Assembly (NCBI RefSeq): GCF_030936135.1
Contig: NC_082613.1
Span: 1,426,001 to 1,490,000, forward strand
Direction of reading: 5' to 3'
Source: Gavia stellata
Taxonomy: Eukaryota > Chordata > Aves > Gaviiformes > Gaviidae
DNA: 64,000 nucleotides
Made by a program: the position numbers and the translations under genes. This document shows positions 34,261 to 47,700 of the stretch, one piece after another. Each line of letters begins with the position of its first letter. Positions within the stretch are counted from its first letter, which is position 1. The notes beneath the pieces are model-generated. The model saw only the letters and a list, made by a program, of their open reading frames with translations. It did no database searches and was not told where the DNA came from.

Positions 34261-36839
34261 TTTACATGTGTAAGTGCAAATGCCGCGCCTGTGTGCAGGC
34301 ACCCGGCGGAGGTGGGTGGTGCGGGGGCCGGGGCCGCGGCTCCACCACCCCCAGCCCGGCCGGCTGGCGCTGCCGGGGGTCTCTGCTCCCCCGGGGGTGG
34401 CTTGCAGGAGCCGGGGGGGTTTTGCTGCCCCAAGCATCACGTCAAACCATGGCCCGCGGCTGAGCGCGTCCTCCTCCTGTCCCGGCAGCTCTGGCTCCAG
34501 CAGCGATGCTGAGAGCGTGTCCTGCTTCCGCAGCCTGGATCCTGCCCGCTTTGGGGCAGTTTCCTACCAGTTAACCGGGAAACCTTCGAAGGATCCGGAT
34601 CAGTCCTGCCAGGGTGTCAGCCCCACTGGAGGATGCTCCGGGCACGCAGGGTGACCTGAGGCCCTCCTGCCTCGCAGCGGTGCCCAGGGCATGGCCTCCC
34701 GGGGGCCACCCAGCACCCTGGGGTCTCGGCAGCGTGGGGGCATGAGGGCTCGCTGCAGCCCCCGTCCTCACCGCTCCCCCACACGCACCCGACATTGTCC
34801 GGCCCTGCAAAAGCATCTCCTTCCCCATATGTTCTTTGTCCAGCTTGTGGCCCTGCCTCTCCTCTTTGTTTTTTTCCCCTTCTTTTAATAAACCTGGCAC
34901 CTGGAGGAGAATTTTCCATTTAAACACCAGCCTCACATTTTAGTGACTTTTATTCTGTGCTTTAATTAGCGAACTGGAAAAAATGTCAATTGTTACCTAC
35001 CATGGGCACACGTGTACTGCAGGCTGCAATGGCAGGAGGTGCTCCCGCGGCGCTGCACGCACAGTCCTTGTGTCCTTGGGGAGGGTGAACGCCGGTGGCA
35101 CAGGCTGCAACGCCACCCTGCCCTCAACCCAGATGACAAAACCCACCCTGCCACGGGATTTTGCCGTCTCCGTCCCCTCCCCAACGGTGCTCGGGGTCTC
35201 TGGGCTGCCAGTGCCACTGGCAGGTCGCTGCTCTCCAGGTGCCCCATCGGGCTCTTTCCCGGCTGCATCCATGATGCTGCGGTGTCGGCGGCCTCGTAGC
35301 GAGCACCAGAGCGGGGCCGGAACACGGCGCAGACCCATTTTGGGGTGTAGGAGGGGGCTGTGCATGGCAGGGCCGGTCGACGCAGGTCCTGGGGCTCAGG
35401 CTGGCTCCCTGCACCCAGAGATGTGGTCCTCCCGACTCTGTCCTGTGCTGACGGTCATGGGGCAGAGTCGCCCTGACCCTTTGCTAGTGGGGTAATAGGG
35501 GATATTTGGGGTTTTGCACCCAAATTGCTGTTGCTCTGCTGCACCCGCACATGGGCACTGCTCCAGGGGGATCTGGGTGCTCTCCCTTGCCCAGACCCCC
35601 CATCCCAAACAGCTAACCTCGCTGGCTCACCACGGCCCAGCCCAGCCCACCATGACCGGACCCCCCGCTCCCCCCCTGCCATCCCCAGCCCCACCGGGCA
35701 GCGTGTCGGGCCGGTTTCATTGGGGAATATTCGCCACCAGCTCCTCAGAAGAAAGGCGAGCGCTTACCCAACAGCGCTGCGCCGGGAAGCTGATACTCCC
35801 TGAGAACATTGCTTCATACCATCCGTGCGTGCCTGGGATGGGGAGAAACGCCGGGGAGCTGCAAACGACATCCAAAAATGAATGTACTGTCTGCAGCAGC
35901 GCCGGGGCAGCAGCCCGGGGGAAGCGACCGCCATGTGTCATGGAAGGAACTGCGAAGGAAAGGGTATTGTGAGGATAGCGGGAGCTGCACCGCAGGAGTC
36001 GGCTGTGCCATCCCTGCGGCTCTGCGGACTTCACGCAGCCTCTGAAGTGCTCCGGGACGAGCTCGGGATGAGACCAGCTCTTCCTCTGCATACGGTGCCT
36101 CCTCCTCGCCCCGGCGGAGGGAAGGTGCTGCCGGCCCCGGGATGCTGCGGTGGGGTGCGGACCCCGGGGCAGCATCTGCACGCCCCGCCTTTGATGCTTT
36201 CCGCAGCTGACGTGGCCTTGGGCATCTCCCGCCGTACCCCGAGCAGGGAGCAGTTTTGTATCCCAGCTTTGCCGCCTGGCCCCGGGCAGCGAGCGGAGGC
36301 AGAGCCCGCGCAGGCAGCGCAGACAGGCAGCTCGTGGGCAGGGCGCTGCCCGTCTGGGTGCTGGGGCGGCCCAGCAGCCAGCTGGTCCCCGCTTTGATGT
36401 GGAGTCCCTCCGGCTCCGCACAATGCAACCCGGCTCAGCCTGCAGACTGGGGCGGGAGTGAAGCAAGGGTGATTGATGGTCTTGTTTTGTTCCTCCAAGG
36501 CTGTCCTGGGCCGTTCCGATTCACATCCGAGGTCCCCTGAGAGCAAGGGGGGACGGCAGTGTCCACCCGGGCTGCAGGGATGGGGCTGGTGGGGTGCAGG
36601 CTCTGGCTGGGGGCAGCGAGGCGGGGGACCAGGGTTGCTGCTGCCCTCCGGGCCGCTGGCTCAGGTGGTTCGAGCACTCTGTGCCTCAGTTTCCCCATCA
36701 CCACTGACCCTTAGGAAGGTGTTGGTGTCTCTGGGTGACACACGTCCTGTGAAACCGTCCCCTTTACTCTCAGGCCTGTTGGGCATCCCCTGAATTAAGG
36801 CAGGCAAAGGGAGCACAGGAGCCCCGCCGAGGGTAAAGC

Positions 36840-37130
36840 TCATTAGGACTCGAGCGTGTTGACCTCCAAAAAATTGAGTTTAGCTCCATCCAGTTGATGA
36901 GTCATGACTGTGTTTGTGCATCGTGCTCCCTGCAAGCAAGGTTTCCACCGCAGAGCTAACAGACTTTTCTGGGAAGCACTGGGGCTCTGGGCTTCCTAAT
37001 TATTTTCAAGCCCTATTGGCAGCCTCCCTCCGATGGGGATTATGCCTGCTCGAAGCACAGTGCTCAAGCATGTTCGGACTCCTGAAAGCGCTAATTGACT
37101 TTACGTTTGGCCCTGCTGCTGAGAGCCTGC
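36840..37130. other. AT-rich, non-repetitive intergenic block
   Basis: Contains CTAATTATTTTCAAGCCC and GCTAATTGACTTTACG. An open frame on plus (36914-37333) crosses it but has no recognisable domain, so it is treated as non-coding. Confidence 0.3.
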
Positions 37131-40100
37131 TCTCTCGCAGCCCCGGTCCCTCCTCCTGCTACTGCAGCGAGCCCGCCTGCATGTGGTTTAAATTTCTTCC
37201 CCGGAGAAAAACCCCCTTTCTCCTGCCTCGGTGTCATCTTTCCCTGGAATTGAATTTGGGGGAAATGAAAAGGAGGCTAAATTTTCATGGAGTGACTACC
37301 TCTCCTCTCAAGGCAATGATGGGAGCCCCGTGAAAGCGAGGGGTGAAGCCTGTTCCAGGAGCCAGCGATGCCCTGTCCCACCTTATGTCCCTTGGCACGG
37401 CGATTTCGGTCACCTTCAGGTGACTCCTTACGTGGCAGTAAGCCCCATGCAGTTGAGCAGAGCATGGAGGCAGCTGCCCCGGCGCCGCTGGCTCTCCCTG
37501 CTCTGCTCTGCAGCCCTTCCTTCCCTCCAGCTGTGTGCTGGGGAAGCGCTGCCTGCACAGAGCAGCGCGGGCAGCCCGGTAGGAAACACGGCGTTACCGT
37601 CCTCCGGCACCCGTCCCCGCTCGCCCCGGGCGAGGTGATGCGCGTGGGCTTTCCCATCTACAGGAAAGGAGCAACAGCGAGCTGACCCTGAGGGAAGGAC
37701 GATGGTCTCAAACAGCAGCAGCCCGCAACACCTGAACACCAGCCAGGGATTATCCACGGCCCCTCTCTGCCTTCTCCTGCTGGGCCCTGGGTCACAGCCG
37801 GTGCACGCGGCACGGCACAGCGGTGAGCCAGTTGCCCCGGCCATGCCGGCTGCTGTTCCCAGCACGGAGGGCTCACGGGCTGCCAGCGGGGCGGGCGATT
37901 GGGAAATCTGTTTCCTCTTCCGCTCCTTACGACACCGCAGTGGGCGCATCCACCGGGAGCAGTGAGGCAGCGGGAAAGTATGAAGGTCAGGGGAGGCTGT
38001 GGTTTGTGTGACGGAGGTGACCCCGGCTGATGCATCCCTCTACCTGCTCCGAGCACCACTGCCCTGCCGGGGCGGCTCCAGCCACCGCCTCCCCTGGGAC
38101 ATCACCCCTGGCCCCACTCCTGCGAGGAGCAGCTCTCCACAAGATGCGCGGCCACACGGATCCTGTTCCCGGGTAAAAGAGGGAGGAAAACGACCACGTG
38201 CCGCTTCCCCTGCATTTCCAGGGGCAGGAGGGTTGGTGCAAGAGCTGGGCACGAATCCTCACAAACACGTGCAAGGCGTCCAGCGCGCTGGCTGGTCCGG
38301 GGGCTTCGCTCGGCTCTCGCAGCATCGCTCCCGCTCCCGCCGTTGCTCCGGCAGCTCACAAAGAGGACGACGGCACCGGCGTGCCCAGCAGCCAATGTGA
38401 TGAACTTGCCTTGCAGCACTAATAAGCCGGCTCTGCAATCCTCATCACCTCGTTAATGACTTGGCCACTGCAACGCAGCCGGGGCTGTGCTGTCTGCTAC
38501 CTCCCACATAGCTTGCAGGCCCCTAACTCGCACTAGGGGAGCCGCTTTCATGTGGCTAGTGTTTTTCATCATCAACGAGCCACAGAGTGAGCGAGATGCT
38601 GGAGCAGAAGAAGAAGCCGATGGGGAGCCGGGCGGCGCGGGCCAGCATGGCGAGGCACCCGTGGGCTCTGGGAAGGCAGCTTTGATGTAGCGGCAGCCAG
38701 CCCCAGGGCCGTGGGCTCAGGTACGGCAGGGTCCCGGCTCCGAGGAGGGTCCTGTGGTGAGGGGATGGATGGAGGCATCCTGCTTTACCCCATCCCATGC
38801 CAACGGAGGGGCTGCTTGGGCCAGGGGGGTCTTGGCACCAAAAGTCGCCCCTCATGTGTGGTCTGAGGCAGCTGGCATGACATGGGGAAGGGAAAATAAA
38901 TTAAGGATGAACACGGAGGTGACGCCACAGGAGGACAAGTCGACGGCTGGACGGGAGCGCACGGTGATGGGTGCAAGGGTGGACAGCAGACGGTGGGTGA
39001 ACAGGGATGGCAGCAAGTTGGATGGAAAACCGAAAGCTTGGAAAGCACTCGGCATAGCTTGTGTGCAATTCCTGCTGCCTCTCACCCCACCGAGGCACCG
39101 TCGGCTCCCGCGGTTGCCGATCCCAAACACCCACACACTCCTGCACCTGCAGCGGGTCCGCAGGCAGGCAGGCAAAGCCCGTTAGCAGCGCTGGGATACA
39201 GGATTTAGGATCATGTTTCTGGAGGAAGGCCCACGATTTCAAATTCTGCCTCAGGAGGGGGGATTCAAACGAAGCTACCGGTACCCCCCTCACCCACCCA
39301 GGGACGGGCTGTGCCGGGAAAGTGAAATGTGGATGCCGTCAAAGCCTGCAACCGCGGCTGCTGCCTGCCGGGAGCGAGCCGTGGGGCGGAAACGCTGCCT
39401 GCTGCTGTGAATCACAAGCCCAGCGCTGGAAAAGCTCCGGCTGAGGCATTTCCTGCTGTTCTCATCACATCCCTATCCGATGCCTCCCTTGCGAAGCTCC
39501 GGTGCTGAAATCCCAGCCCTGTGGAAAATCAGCGGTAGCTTTCCTGCCGAGTCCGGCATGGCCAGTGCAGCTCACTTGGCTTTCAAGCTGCGGCCGTCTT
39601 CCGTGGAGCCGGGACTGGCGGGGGGAATAGCAGGAGGCGCGGCGGCTCCCCGGCCAGCGCGGCAATGATTCGTGCGAAGGGGCAGCTCCAAGCCACGGGT
39701 GCTGCCGGGCAGGCAGGCCTGACGGTCTGCGGTCAATTGTTCAGCCTCAGTGACTTCTTGAGGGGGAAATGGAAAGAGCGAACAGTGCGAGTTAATTAAT
39801 TGACGCATAATGAAGTCAAGATGAGCGTCCCCAAGGAGCTGGAGCTTGGATTGGGAAAGCAGCAGATGATGGCGTTCCCCAGCATGGGGCTGCTTGATCC
39901 CGAGCCGCAGCCTCCCATCAGCCCACTGAGGACACAGGCTCTGGCTCAGGGTCGGGAAAAAATGCCCGAGTACCTTTCAGTGGCAGCTTCAACAGAATTA
40001 GGTGTTACAGACACTGTGGCCCAGAGAAAGGAGCTGTGGAAGGAATGAAATAACCCCGCCGATGGCTGTTCTGTGCTTCGGTCCCTTTGGTCCCGGGCAA

Positions 40101-40146
40101 AAGGCAGCATGTGCAGACCCGTCTGCAGGCTCTAAAGCCTTCCTCA

Positions 40147-41253
40147 CAACTCTGAGGAAGAGCCAGGAGCAGGGAAGGAGGGCAGGGGCAGGGAAGGAGG
40201 GAAGGAGGGCAGGGGCAGGGAAGGAGGGAAGGAGGGCAGGGGCAGGGGCAGGATCAGGGAAGGAGGGCAGGGGCAGGGAAGGAGGGCTGGGGGAGGGAAG
40301 GAGGGCTGGGGCAGGATCAGGGGCAGGGAAGGAGGGCTGGGGCAGGGAAGGAGGGCAGGGAAGGAAGGCTGGGGCAGGATCAGGGGCAGGGAAGGAGGGC
40401 AGGGGCAGGATCAGGGGCAGGGAAGGAGGGCAGGGGCAGGATCAGGGGCAGGGAAGGAGGGCAGGGGCAGGGAAGGAAGGCAGGGGCAGGGAAGGAAGGC
40501 AGGGGCAGGGAAGGAGGGCAGGGAAGGAAGGCAGGGGCAGGGAAGGAGGGCTGGGAAGGAAGGCAGGGGCAGGATCAGGGAAGGAGGGCAGGGGCAGGGA
40601 AGGAGGGCTGGGGGAGGGAAGGAGGGCTGGGGCAGGATCAGGATCAGGGAAGGAGGGCTGGGGCAGGGAAGGAGGGCAGGGAAGGAAGGCAGGGGCAAGG
40701 AAGGAGGGCTGGGAAGGAAGGCAGGGGCAGGATCAGGGGCAGGGAAGGAGGGCAGGATCAGGGACAGGGAAGGAGGGCAGGATCAGGGACAGGGAAGGAG
40801 GGCAGGATCAGGGGCGGGGAAGGAGGGCAGGATCAGGATCAGGGAAGGAGGGCAGGGGCAGGATCAGGGGCAGGGAAGGAGGGCAGGGAAGGAAGGCAGG
40901 GGCAGGATCAGGGGCAGGGAAGGAGGGCAGGATCAGGGGCGGGGAAGGAGGGCAGGATCAGGATCAGGGAAGGAGGGCTGGGGCAGGGAAGGAGGGCAGG
41001 GAAGGAAGGCAGGGGCAAGGAAGGAGGGCTGGGAAGGAAGGCAGGGGCAGGACCAGGGGCAGGGAAGGAGGGCAGGATCAGGGACAGGGAAGGAGGGCAG
41101 GATCAGGGACAGGGAAGGAGGGCAGGATCAGGGGCGGGGAAGGAGGGCAGGATCAGGGGCGGGGAAGGAGGGCAGGATCAGGGACAGGGAAGGAGGGCAG
41201 GATCAGGGGCGGGGAAGGAGGGCAGGATCAGGGGCGGGGAAGGAGGGCTGGGG
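40147..41253. repeat. 1.1-kb purine-rich minisatellite before PSMF1
   Basis: Tandem array of the blocks GGGAAGGAGGGCAGGGGCA and GGATCAGG in varying order, almost all purine on the plus strand. It ends about 390 bp before the PSMF1 start codon. The 458-residue open frame across it is pure repeat (Gly/Arg/Gln) and is not a gene. Runs of three and four G make quadruplex or triplex structure plausible. Confidence 0.93.
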
Positions 41254-41269
41254 CAGACCCCAGCCCGCA

Positions 41270-41645
41270 GGCTGCTGGACGGTGCCGGGTGTCCGGCCCC
41301 GCGCGGGGGGTGTCGGCGGGCGGAGACCCCGAGGCGAGGCGAGGCCCGTCCCGCTGCCGCTGCGGGAAGAAACGTTAAACTTCTGCGGGGAGAAACCCCC
41401 CCCCCCCGCTCGCCCCCAGCGGCGGCCGCAGCCCCCGGCCCGGCCCGGCCCGGCCCTCGGGGGAGGCGGGCCCGGGCCTGGCGCAGGGGACGGGGGCCCT
41501 CTAGTGAGGGGCGGCCCGGCGCGGCCGCGGCCTGCCCGGTGCGTGCTGCGCTCCCCGCGCCGGCCCCGTCCCGGCCGTTGGGGCCTTGCGCCGGCCGTTC
41601 CCCCGCGTGCCCGGCCCGGCCCCGCCCGCTCGGTGCGGCGCGGCC
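41270..41645 (+). promoter_or_regulatory. PSMF1: PSMF1 CpG-island promoter
   Basis: Dense CpG sequence with several GGCCCGG/GCGCGG blocks and no TATA box, ending at the PSMF1 ATG. This is typical of a housekeeping promoter. The start site cannot be placed from sequence alone. Confidence 0.55.
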
Positions 41646-41774
41646 ATGGCGGGGCTGGAGCCGCTGTACGCCTGGGCGCGGGCCGCCGTCTCCTGCCCGC
41701 AGGACGCGCTGATCTGCGGCGTCCACTGGGAGCTGGTCCGGCACGGCTACCGCTGCCTCGGCACCGGCGACCAG
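41646..41774 (+). CDS. PSMF1: PSMF1 exon 1 (start codon)
   Basis: Residues 1-43, MAGLEPLYAWARAAVSC to GTGDQ, phase 0, donor gtacgg. Confidence 0.96.
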
Positions 41775-44700
41775 GTACGGGCGGGCCCGGGCCCCGCCGG
41801 CCTCCTCCGCCGCGGAGGCCGCGGCCAAGCCCCGGCCTTTCCTAGCGCCGCTCGCCGTCGCCGCGCGGCCAAGCCCAGCGCCCGCTGCCGGGGAGGGGGG
41901 GAGCCGTGCGGCGCCGGGGATGTCCGGGCCGGTGCGGGGTCTGAGGGGCCTCAGTGCTGCGGGGGCTGGGCGGAGCGGGGGGCTGCGGTGCGGGGGGCTG
42001 CGGGGGTCCCGGTGCTGGGGCGGGGGGGTCCCGGTGCTGGGGGAGTCAGCGCGGTACCGGGAAGGGGGACGCTGTGGTGCTGGGCGGGGGGGGGGGGGGG
42101 GGGGTAAAGCCCTACCAAAGGGTGGGTGTCCAGTGCAGTGTTGGGGGGAAATGTGGTGCCGGGGGAGTCCCAGTGCTGGGGGCCCTGGTGTGACACCAGG
42201 GAGGGGGACAGTGTGGTGCTGGGGGGGGTAAAGCCCTACCAAAAGGGTGTCCAGTGCAGTGTTGGGGGGAAATGTGGTGCCAGGGGCCCTGGTGTGACAC
42301 CAGGGAGGGGGACAGTGTGGTGCTGGGGGGGGTAAAGCCCTACCAAAAGGGTGTCCAGTGCAGTGTTGGGGGGAAATGTGGTGCCAGGGGCCCTGGTGTG
42401 ACACCAGGGAGGGGGACAGTGTGGTGCTGGGGGGGGTAAAGCCCTACCAAAAGGGTGTCCAGTGCAGTGTTGGGGGGAAATGTGGTGCCAGGGGCCCTGG
42501 TGTGACACCAGGGAGGGGGACAGTGTGGTGCTGGACCCAGTGCTAAGGACGGGGGGGGTCTAGTGGGTTGGGAGCCTGGCGCAGTGCTGGGGGGCCATGG
42601 TGGGGGTGCAGGGCACCGTCGTGGCAGAGAAACTCCCCGCTACCAGGGGAGGCAACAGCGTGGGGCAGTGCCCTCTGGCAGCACCGCCATGGGGCTGGGA
42701 CAAACAGCACGACAGCCTTCCCTCCCGGCCCAGACAGCTCTGTCTGGTGCTGGGGAGCCAAGAGGCGCCAGACAGGGAAGAGTATCATCCCCCAGTCTGG
42801 GTCTTTGTTGCCTCCTCCTGCTCAGCAAAGGGTGGTTGTGTCCCTCCTGTTCCAGCGCAGGGACCCTGCGGGAGGCTGGCAAGCAGGCAGGGCCAGCCCA
42901 TAGGAAATAAAGCCCTGCTCCTGCAGTCAAAACCTGGAAGGCACTGAGAGATCCCCTCCTGGAGACCTAGATCCCCTCCTGGATCTCTCTGCAGCCAAGA
43001 CAGGTCCCCCCAGCCCTGCAGCGTGCTGGGCTTGTGGGCAGGGACGCAGCAGCACATCTGTCCTGTTGCAGCCAGGTCCTGATGAAAGGAAGTCGGAGCT
43101 GCTGCCCACTGGCTGGGAAGCCAACAAGGAGGTGTATACGCTGCGCTACAAGTCCACAGACGATGCCCGTGAGCTGCTGCTGAAGGCTATCATGGTGGAA
43201 GACAGTATGATCCTCAATGTCATGGTGAGCACCCAGGCTGGTCCCTGCAGGTGTGGGGTCCTTCAGGTGCAGTGTCTGCTGCCGCCCAAAATGTGCAAAG
43301 AACAGCAGGGCCCATTTCTTAAATTTCTGCTGCTACTTGTTCTACCTTGCAGCGATGTTTGTCCCTCAGGATGGGGCAGACCCAGGGGGTGTTAGGGGCT
43401 GCAGACCTGCCTGTGCAGCAGCAGATGTGGCCCAGTGTGAAGCTGGTCAAACACCAGTTGCATCAGGGCAGCGATGTGGTTTGCCTTGCATACTCTGGCC
43501 TGGGAGTTGCCCCTTTTGTGTCCCCTTCCCAGCTCAGGATTTTTCTGCAGATTTTGTCTCCTGTCCCCCACAAGCACCTGCCCGGTTTTTGCTTTCACCC
43601 TTTGCAGCCGTGACTGGGGGAGCGAGCAGGGAGAGCCTTGCTGTACATTGGAGTTTGTTTGCTCCTGGGGATTCAGGCACAGCACAGGGACGTGGCAGGA
43701 AGCAGGCAAGCCCATTCCTTGTGTCCCAAGCCCCTGGCTCTGGTTGTACCTGCTGCTTCCCTCATTCCCAGCTCTGCCGGGCTGCTGACTCAGTGTTTCA
43801 CCTGTCTTTTGTCAGGATCGCAGTTCTCAGAAGGTAGCAGATGTGACCTTGGCAGTGGCCGACTACGTCAACCTGGAGCACCTGGACAATTTCCACAAGT
43901 AATCTTAGTTCCCCAGCATTTTCTGCAGGAGAAAATGTCCCACTGGCGTGGGGAGGGAGGCAGAGACCAGGTTAGGAGGAGCCTGGAGGACTCTTCTCCC
44001 CAGTACAAACCCCGGGGACAGTCCAGCCAGCCCTGAAATGCAGCCGGAGCTCCCTCCTCTGCCTCCCTCTGCACTGCTGGCAGGCAGGAGGGATTTAGGG
44101 GATGGTGGGACCCTGGGTTGGAGCCCAGGGGAGAGCCACCGCACCTGGGAATGAGCTGGGCCGGCCCAGCACTTTTATTTTCAGAGCCCTGCCTGCCTGT
44201 CTGTGCAGGGTGGACACTGCCCAGTGGTGCTACAGCTTCAACTGTGGCCCAGACACCTTCAGCCGTGGCCCAGACACCCTGTGGCCTTGCTGAAGGCCAG
44301 TGTTGTGTGCTGTAGTTTCCTCCAGTGCAGAACTGATTGGGTCATGGCCACAGCATAAGGGAGTCCCCTGGGCTGGGTGGCACCTCTGCCCTCTCAGATA
44401 GGCTCAGGGCTTTGGTGCCACTGTGTGCTGTTACCCCTTCCCGTCCCCTCTGTGCTGCCAGCTGGGGACATGTTTTGTGCCAGGGACACTTTGGGCATGT
44501 CTGTCCCCTCACCACCCCTCTGGCAGCCTGCCCAGCACCTTGCACACCTGGGTGCCGTGGCCTCCCCAGCCCACCACCTCACCTCTCCTCCCTGCAGGCT
44601 GTACAAGAACACTGAGGAGCTGAGGACAAGGATTGCTTCGGGCATCATCGCTCCCCTTGGGGCCCCTGCAGAAAAGGCCAAAAAGGAGCCCAAGGCTGAG

Positions 44701-47700
44701 AAGAAGGATCCTGACTTGCCCCAGGATTACGACCCCCTCAGGGTCCCTCCCCGGCAGCCGGCAGGCACGAGAGCACCGTCCTGGTGAGTAAAGAGCGGGT
44801 GGCTGCTGACGGTCCTCTGTTAGAAGGGATGTGGTCTTGGCACAGCTCTCCCAGACTTCACCTCTGGTCCCCATCTCGCACACATGGGATGCGGAGCAAA
44901 GGGGATCCAAATCCTCCCCAGCCAGTCTCAGCCTTGTTGGCCGCATGCTTGGGTTTGATTTAAGTTGCCCACTGAGGGATGGGCTGTTCCGGAGCTGTGT
45001 ATTGGTTTGACCCTCCTTTGGCATTGCCTGGGGGTGTAGCTGGAGACCTACAGACCCAGGAGAGAGAGGGCAGCGTGCAGGGCTGGGGGGAAGGTGAGGG
45101 CTGCAAGGAGGGAGACCCTGCTCTGTGCGGGCTGAGGGACCATCAGCGCTTTGGGGCTGGCAGAGCAGGGACAGTGGTGGGAATGATGGTGCTGTCATGG
45201 GGCCAAGCAGCCTCCGGGAGGGATGCCAGAGCGCTGGGTGTCAGATCGAGCCGTGGGCTCTGTGCTCACGGGAGAGGGCGTGTGGCGGGTGCAGAGCTCT
45301 GCCATTGCTTGGCACAGAGCCGGGGCTGCCTCTAAGCCTCCTGCCTGCTGTGGCCGGTAGAGCTGCCCTCCCAGGGCGGTGCACCCAGCCAGGGCTTGGG
45401 GCCAGGCCCAGGAGGTGCAGGCTTAGTGGAGGGGAACAGAGAGCTCTTCTTGCTCTCCTGACCCCGCTTTCCCTTTGAAACCCTTTGCTGGCAAAGCTAG
45501 GGAGAGGGGACACATGGCACCCGCTTCACCATCCCTCCCTGGCCCCTTCGTGCCCAGCCATGCCTCGTACGTGGCAGGCAGGCTCCCTCCTCTCTCCCCC
45601 CACAAGCTGTAATCCCCTTTGGCTGGAAGTCAGAGACACTGCGGTGGCTCTGCCGTCTCTTGGGGACCAGACGTGGCTTCTGGCTTGCATGTCACCTCTT
45701 GCTTCTTTAACGCCACTGCTGTCTGCTGGTGCTCAGGGTGCGAGATGCTCCTCGGGGAGGCCTGGGCAGACAAGCTGGAGCTGGGCATGGCTCTGAAACC
45801 ATGTTATTGGCACATACTATTGGCAAGGAGATGTGACAACTGGCTGCAGGCTCACCGCCCCGCTGTCCTCGCACTCCTGGAAGTGGGACTGTCATTGTGT
45901 CTCTGACTGGGACATGCTGGAGAGCCTGGCCTAGCCTGGTACCGCTCGGGGAGCCCCTGGCATGGAAGTTCCCAGCATCCACAGACAGCTCCAGCCTGGA
46001 GCAGTGGGAACAGCAGGGCCCCCTTCATCTCAGCAAGCTTCCCGCAAGCCTGCCACGCACACCGGTGTCCACACCCAGCTGCACCCTGGAGCAGGGAATG
46101 CTGCGTCCTGGGCATGGGCTGGCTCCCAACGCCAGCCCGCTCACACAGGGTCCTGCAGGTCCCAGGGCCCTTCGGGTGCTGCAGTGCTTCCCTTGGGAGA
46201 GCACCCATGCGCACAGCACCGGCAACCACGCTGGCTTGGTTGGCGAGCCTGCTTGCTTCTGCTCGCTCCACGCAGCCAGTCTCCCCTTCGCTGAATGTCT
46301 CGCTGTGTTCTGTGTTTCAGGCCTTCCCCTTTGAGCCCCTTCGCTGTTGGTGGGGAAGACCTGGTCCCTTTTGGGTGAGTATGGCTGGGAGAGGTTGTGC
46401 TTCATGTGCCTGGGGAGCGTCCCCTGCTCTGCCCTTGGGATGTGTGGGGGTGGCTGGGGACCTTCTCTGGAACAGCTGGAGTCCGCCTGGCTCAGGCGTC
46501 CAGCGAAGTGTCTCTGAGTGTGGACGGCGATGGGACAGTTGCTCAGTGCAAATTGCAAGGGACCAATTGACAGTTGCTAAACCTCAATATGGTTCTAATA
46601 CCGTAATAAGGTCCCGGTCTCTTGCATAGATGATAGGTTGCAATCTGCATCTGTTTAATAATCAGCTTGTATTCATTTAACATGCAGTAATTCCTTCAGT
46701 AAATCAAAGCTGAATACGTCGTTAAATGAATGTAAGCCTCTAATTTAAAATGTTACCAGCTGCTGCGTCTACAGCCCAGCAGTCTGGAGAAAGGGAAGCT
46801 TAAAGCCGAGTCCACAGATTCTCGAGTCCTGGTTGTGAGCCTCCTGACTGTCTGAGGCACTCAAGAGAAAGCCTAGATAGAAGGAGGCCTGTCTGGCGGC
46901 CTGATCTTCACAGACACATCTCTTGGTCTTTGGTTTGGTCAGGCAAGGAGAACACGTCATCTTCCATTCCAGTTAAAAGCACGTAGTCAGGCAAAAAACA
47001 GCTCTTGGAGTCATTGCAGAGCGTCCTGCGGCCCAGGGGAGTCTTCTTTGGAACCACTCTCCTGTGGGGATCGCATTTTTTCCCCTCTTGCAAGACTTGG
47101 TTCTCCATGGGTTTGGCTAGAAAAGGGCCAGCTAAAAACATCCTGCCTGGCTGGAAGGAGAGGCCTGGAGCCTGAGTGGCTGGAAGAAAACCTGATAGCA
47201 TGAGGAGAGGGGGTTCAGCTGGGTGGGGACCCTGTTTCTCTTGCTGCCTCCAGCCCTTCATCAGAAATTTCTCTGTAAATGACAAAAAAAGATTGTAAAT
47301 GGAAGCAGATTTGTGCGCTGACACCTGCCAGTGCTGGGGCTGGAGACCCAGACTCCCAGGCATATGCTCGTGGGGCCTGGCTGTCCCAGGGCGCTTTGGG
47401 CAGCCGGCTTGGCGTAATGGAACTCATTAGTGTGCTTGTTAATGACTTGCACGATGGCAGCGGGGTCCAGAGGCTCCAGCCGAGTTTGCACAAAGCCGAC
47501 CATGAGGAATGGCACTCGCAGCTTGGGGCAGCTCCGAGGAGCCACCGTAAGCAAATGACTTCCAGGCAGCTCTTTGGAAAGGCTGGCGGCAGCCCCAGCC
47601 GGGTCCGTGAGCTCTTGCGACACTGCGCAGGGCAGGACGTGCTGCTCGCCCAGGAGAGCAGGGATGGGAGTACAAGCCGGCAGCGAGGGCCAGCAGGTCC

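Larger units (their letters stand above)
22421..40140. other. Large intergenic interval RSPO4-PSMF1
   Basis: No gene could be supported on either strand in these 17.7 kb. Open frames of up to about 300 residues occur but lack recognisable domains and are expected by chance at this GC content. AT-rich islands stand out at about 26735-26860, 28080-28320, 29620-29860, 34060-34260, 34880-34990 and 36840-37130. Small tandem arrays are listed separately. RSPO4 and PSMF1 are divergent (back to back), so distal control elements of RSPO4 could lie here. Confidence 0.6.

Noticed and set aside
36914-37333. 139-residue plus-strand frame in an AT-richer block
   Set aside because: Less GC-biased than most, but has no domain and no promoter or poly(A) context. 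More likely a non-coding conserved block.
40002-41378. 458-residue plus-strand open frame
   Set aside because: It is translation of the purine minisatellite (Gly/Arg/Glu/Gln repeats), with no start context or domain.
42110-42540. Regular repeats considered as a CRISPR-like array
   Set aside because: The window is a vertebrate genome and the units are head-to-tail copies without unique spacers; it is a tandem repeat.
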